Under the pieces are notes generated by a model. That model was given only the letters and a program-made list of their open reading frames with translations. It did not search any database and was not told where the DNA came from. From contig MKWG01000026.1 of assembly GCA_001899685.1 (NCBI GenBank), positions 44,023 to 108,022 on the forward strand: a stretch of 64,000 bases of DNA. The letters are read 5' to 3'. The DNA comes from Sphingobacteriales bacterium 44-15 (GTDB taxonomy: Bacteria > Bacteroidota > Bacteroidia > Chitinophagales > Chitinophagaceae). Positions 62,812 through 64,000 of this stretch are shown here, in pieces. The translations under genes were made by a program, and so were the position numbers. The number at the start of each line of letters is the position of its first letter. Position 1 is the first letter of the stretch.

Positions 62812-63069
62812 TTAAAGTTTCGTTTCTGAAAGCGAGGTAAAGGAAGCTCCGTTAAATATTCTCGCTATATTCATGTCATTGGTTTCCGACCATTTCTGCA
62901 ATTGCGACAAATGCACTACGCGCCAGAAATTTTTTGATTTAAGTTCATCATAATCATCGGCGCGAATAAAGAGGCCGGTCACAGGTGACCGGCCCTTGAA
63001 ATGAATATCAATAGTTGTATTATTACGAATGCTGGGTTTTATGTAATGTTCAATTCTTTCTATATCCAT
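62812..63069 (-). CDS. 85-residue protein, possible Sm/Hfq-like fold
   Basis: I know no name for this family. The segments TTIDIHFKGRSPVTGLFIRA, FWRVVHLSQL, NIARIFNG and ASFTSLSE line up by eye with the five strands of an Sm/Hfq fold (for comparison, Hfq has a first block ending in G-x-x-L-x-G and a last block of Y-K-H-A-I-S-T type). There are no membrane segments or cysteines. It lies between an RRM gene (52 bp upstream) and a cold-shock gene (7 bp downstream), all on the minus strand. The fold call is inference and could be wrong. Confidence 0.75.
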   Translation of the reverse strand: MDIERIEHYIKPSIRNNTTIDIHFKGRSPVTGLFIRADDYDELKSKNFWRVVHLSQLQKWSETNDMNIARIFNGASFTSLSETKL

Positions 63070-63121
63070 GTAGATGTATAAAGTAGTGTATAATAATCTT
63101 ACCGCCCCTGCAACGCATCAA

Positions 63122-63406
63122 CTACCAGCGCCTGGCATAACTATTACTACGGCTCCGGTTTTCTTCTCTTGGCCTGGCCTCTGATACTTTTACGGAACGG
63201 CCGTCAATCATTTTACCGTCGAGTTCCCTGATAGCTGTTTCAGCAGCCTGTTTATCAGACATTTCAACAAAGCCGAAGCCTTTGCTCCTATTGGTAAATT
63301 TGTCGGTAATCACTTTTGCCGAGGAAACGTTGCCATATTCTCCGAAAAGCTTGCTTAAATCTTCATCCTGGAAACTGTAGCCCAGGTTCGATACATAAAT
63401 GTTCAT
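63122..63406 (-). CDS. RNA recognition motif (RRM) protein
   Basis: From 63406 (MNIYVSNLGYSFQDEDLSKL) the protein has 94 residues. RNP2 is IYVSNL and RNP1 is KGFGFVEM, followed by a short Arg/Ser-rich tail (REENRSRSNSYARRW). The longer frame to 63496 adds 30 hydrophobic residues that do not belong to the domain. Such small RRM proteins in Bacteroidota bind RNA and act as post-transcriptional regulators. It is the first gene of the RNA-binding set. Confidence 0.93.
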   Translation of the reverse strand: MNIYVSNLGYSFQDEDLSKLFGEYGNVSSAKVITDKFTNRSKGFGFVEMSDKQAAETAIRELDGKMIDGRSVKVSEARPREENRSRSNSYARRW

Positions 63407-63565
63407 AATAATGCAATGATTCAATAAAAAATATTTGAGAAAAATGGCAGATGTAAAAAATGAGGAGGGAATGTTTACAAGAGCGATAGAACTCAAACTG
63501 TCTTTACGAAGATATACAATTAAATTGACAACTAAGGTTTATTTTACATTGTAAGGATGCACAGA

Positions 63566-63862
63566 TCATAGCAGCGCAAGTGGCATGAGTGTAACGGCAG
63601 GGGAAATAAGAGCCTCCCGGGAACGGCTTTTCATCCCAAACTTTTTATGGTAATAATCTATCCATTTCTGAGGAGCCTGTAAAGAAACGTGCGGCAATAG
63701 CGAGGAATAATAAGTATTATCCCGCCTTTGACATATAAACCAGTAACAATAATCGAAGTTCTGGTTATCAGGCTCTCGTGCCGACATTGGCGCGTATAGC
63801 GCCCATTTGCAATTAAGCATGGTTGCTCTCTGAACTTTTACAGCGAGCATTGTTAATAACAC
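63566..63862 (-). CDS. Doubtful open reading frame, 98 residues
   Basis: An open frame MLLTMLAVKVQRATMLNCKW to LISPAVTLMPLALL without any recognised motif, membrane helix or family pattern. The frame may start instead at the internal ATG of MLNCKWALYAPMSAREPDNQ. It lies upstream of the RRM gene on the same strand, in a region that should hold the RRM promoter. It could be a remnant. Confidence 0.3.
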   Translation of the reverse strand: MLLTMLAVKVQRATMLNCKWALYAPMSAREPDNQNFDYCYWFICQRRDNTYYSSLLPHVSLQAPQKWIDYYHKKFGMKSRSREALISPAVTLMPLALL

Positions 63863-64000
63863 CGAAACAAATAAAGCACCTTCATTCGTCAGGCAGTTCT
63901 GTTTTCCGGGAAGTTTGTTATCTTCCGCCGGTCAGCTCCGTAATAGGCTGTCCTATACATCCGCTTGGCATTTGTATGTGCAGCAATGCGGCGAGGGTGG
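63863..64000. other. Right-edge region, no supportable gene
   Basis: A minus-strand frame is open from the window edge to a stop at 63889-63891 and encodes a basic segment (RTAYYGADRRKITNF). It could be the end of a gene that starts beyond the window or a chance frame. Nothing else was seen. Confidence 0.3.

Overview
The window reads as chromosomal DNA of a Bacteroidota bacterium, most likely family Chitinophagaceae. Supporting signs are the ribosomal run rpmB-rpmG-DUF4295 leading towards ftsY, a secreted protein with a CHU_C (type IX secretion type B) tail, Bacteroidota -7 promoter boxes (TAnnTTTG), few Shine-Dalgarno sequences, and families typical of the phylum (GH109, GH95, DUF1080, tyrosine-kinase polysaccharide export). 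No phage, plasmid, insertion sequence, integrase or CRISPR array was seen. tilS is cut by the left edge.

Layout. 1-2.5 kb: tilS (partial), rhomboid protease, rlmH. 2.5-15 kb: an exopolysaccharide locus in two divergent arms around a 480-bp gap at 10455-10934. The minus arm carries glycosyltransferase, Wza-like lipoprotein, Wzc-like tyrosine autokinase, Wzy-like polymerase, glycosyltransferase and polysaccharide deacetylase, and runs on into rlmH. The plus arm carries glycosyltransferase, PglC-type initiating sugar transferase, ATP-grasp ligase and DegT-type aminotransferase. No Wzx flippase is present. 15-28 kb: housekeeping and metabolism, with a DUF1080 protein, pyruvate dehydrogenase E2, dnaX, glpK-glpD, a hexapeptide acyltransferase, radical SAM protein, ftsY, GNAT, DUF4295, rpmG, rpmB and a CHU_C protein. 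28-40.6 kb: glnS, a phospholipase-like/alkaline phosphatase fusion, two hypotheticals, the glycoside hydrolases GH109, GH31 and GH95, and a DUF92 membrane protein. 41-49.7 kb: one 2911-residue cyclic beta-1,2-glucan synthase (NdvB type). 50-55 kb: SET-domain protein, tRNA-Gln(CTG), MFS drug transporter, ZU5-like lipoprotein, DUF2200 and QueD. 55.4-62.3 kb: a plus-strand cassette (DGC zinc-binding protein, UPF0306/YhbP flavoprotein, an unrecognised 601-aa protein, a KAS III-like synthase, a 100-aa helical protein) facing a minus-strand acyltransferase and desaturase. 62.3-63.4 kb: an RNA-binding module (cold-shock protein, an 85-aa protein that may have an Sm/Hfq-like fold, and an RRM protein).

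Most worth following are the 55.4-59.8 kb cassette with its 601-aa protein, which has motifs resembling flavin TIM-barrel enzymes; the 85-aa possible Sm-like protein between two RNA-binding proteins; a perfect 13-bp palindrome just upstream of the glucan synthase; and two families of intergenic inverted repeats. One repeat family has two long-armed copies 24 kb apart that share an inner GTGTCTCACCGA core. The other is built from GTGAGA/TTCACGT units and in at least one place forms a strong terminator. All functions are inferred from reading motifs; no database search was possible.
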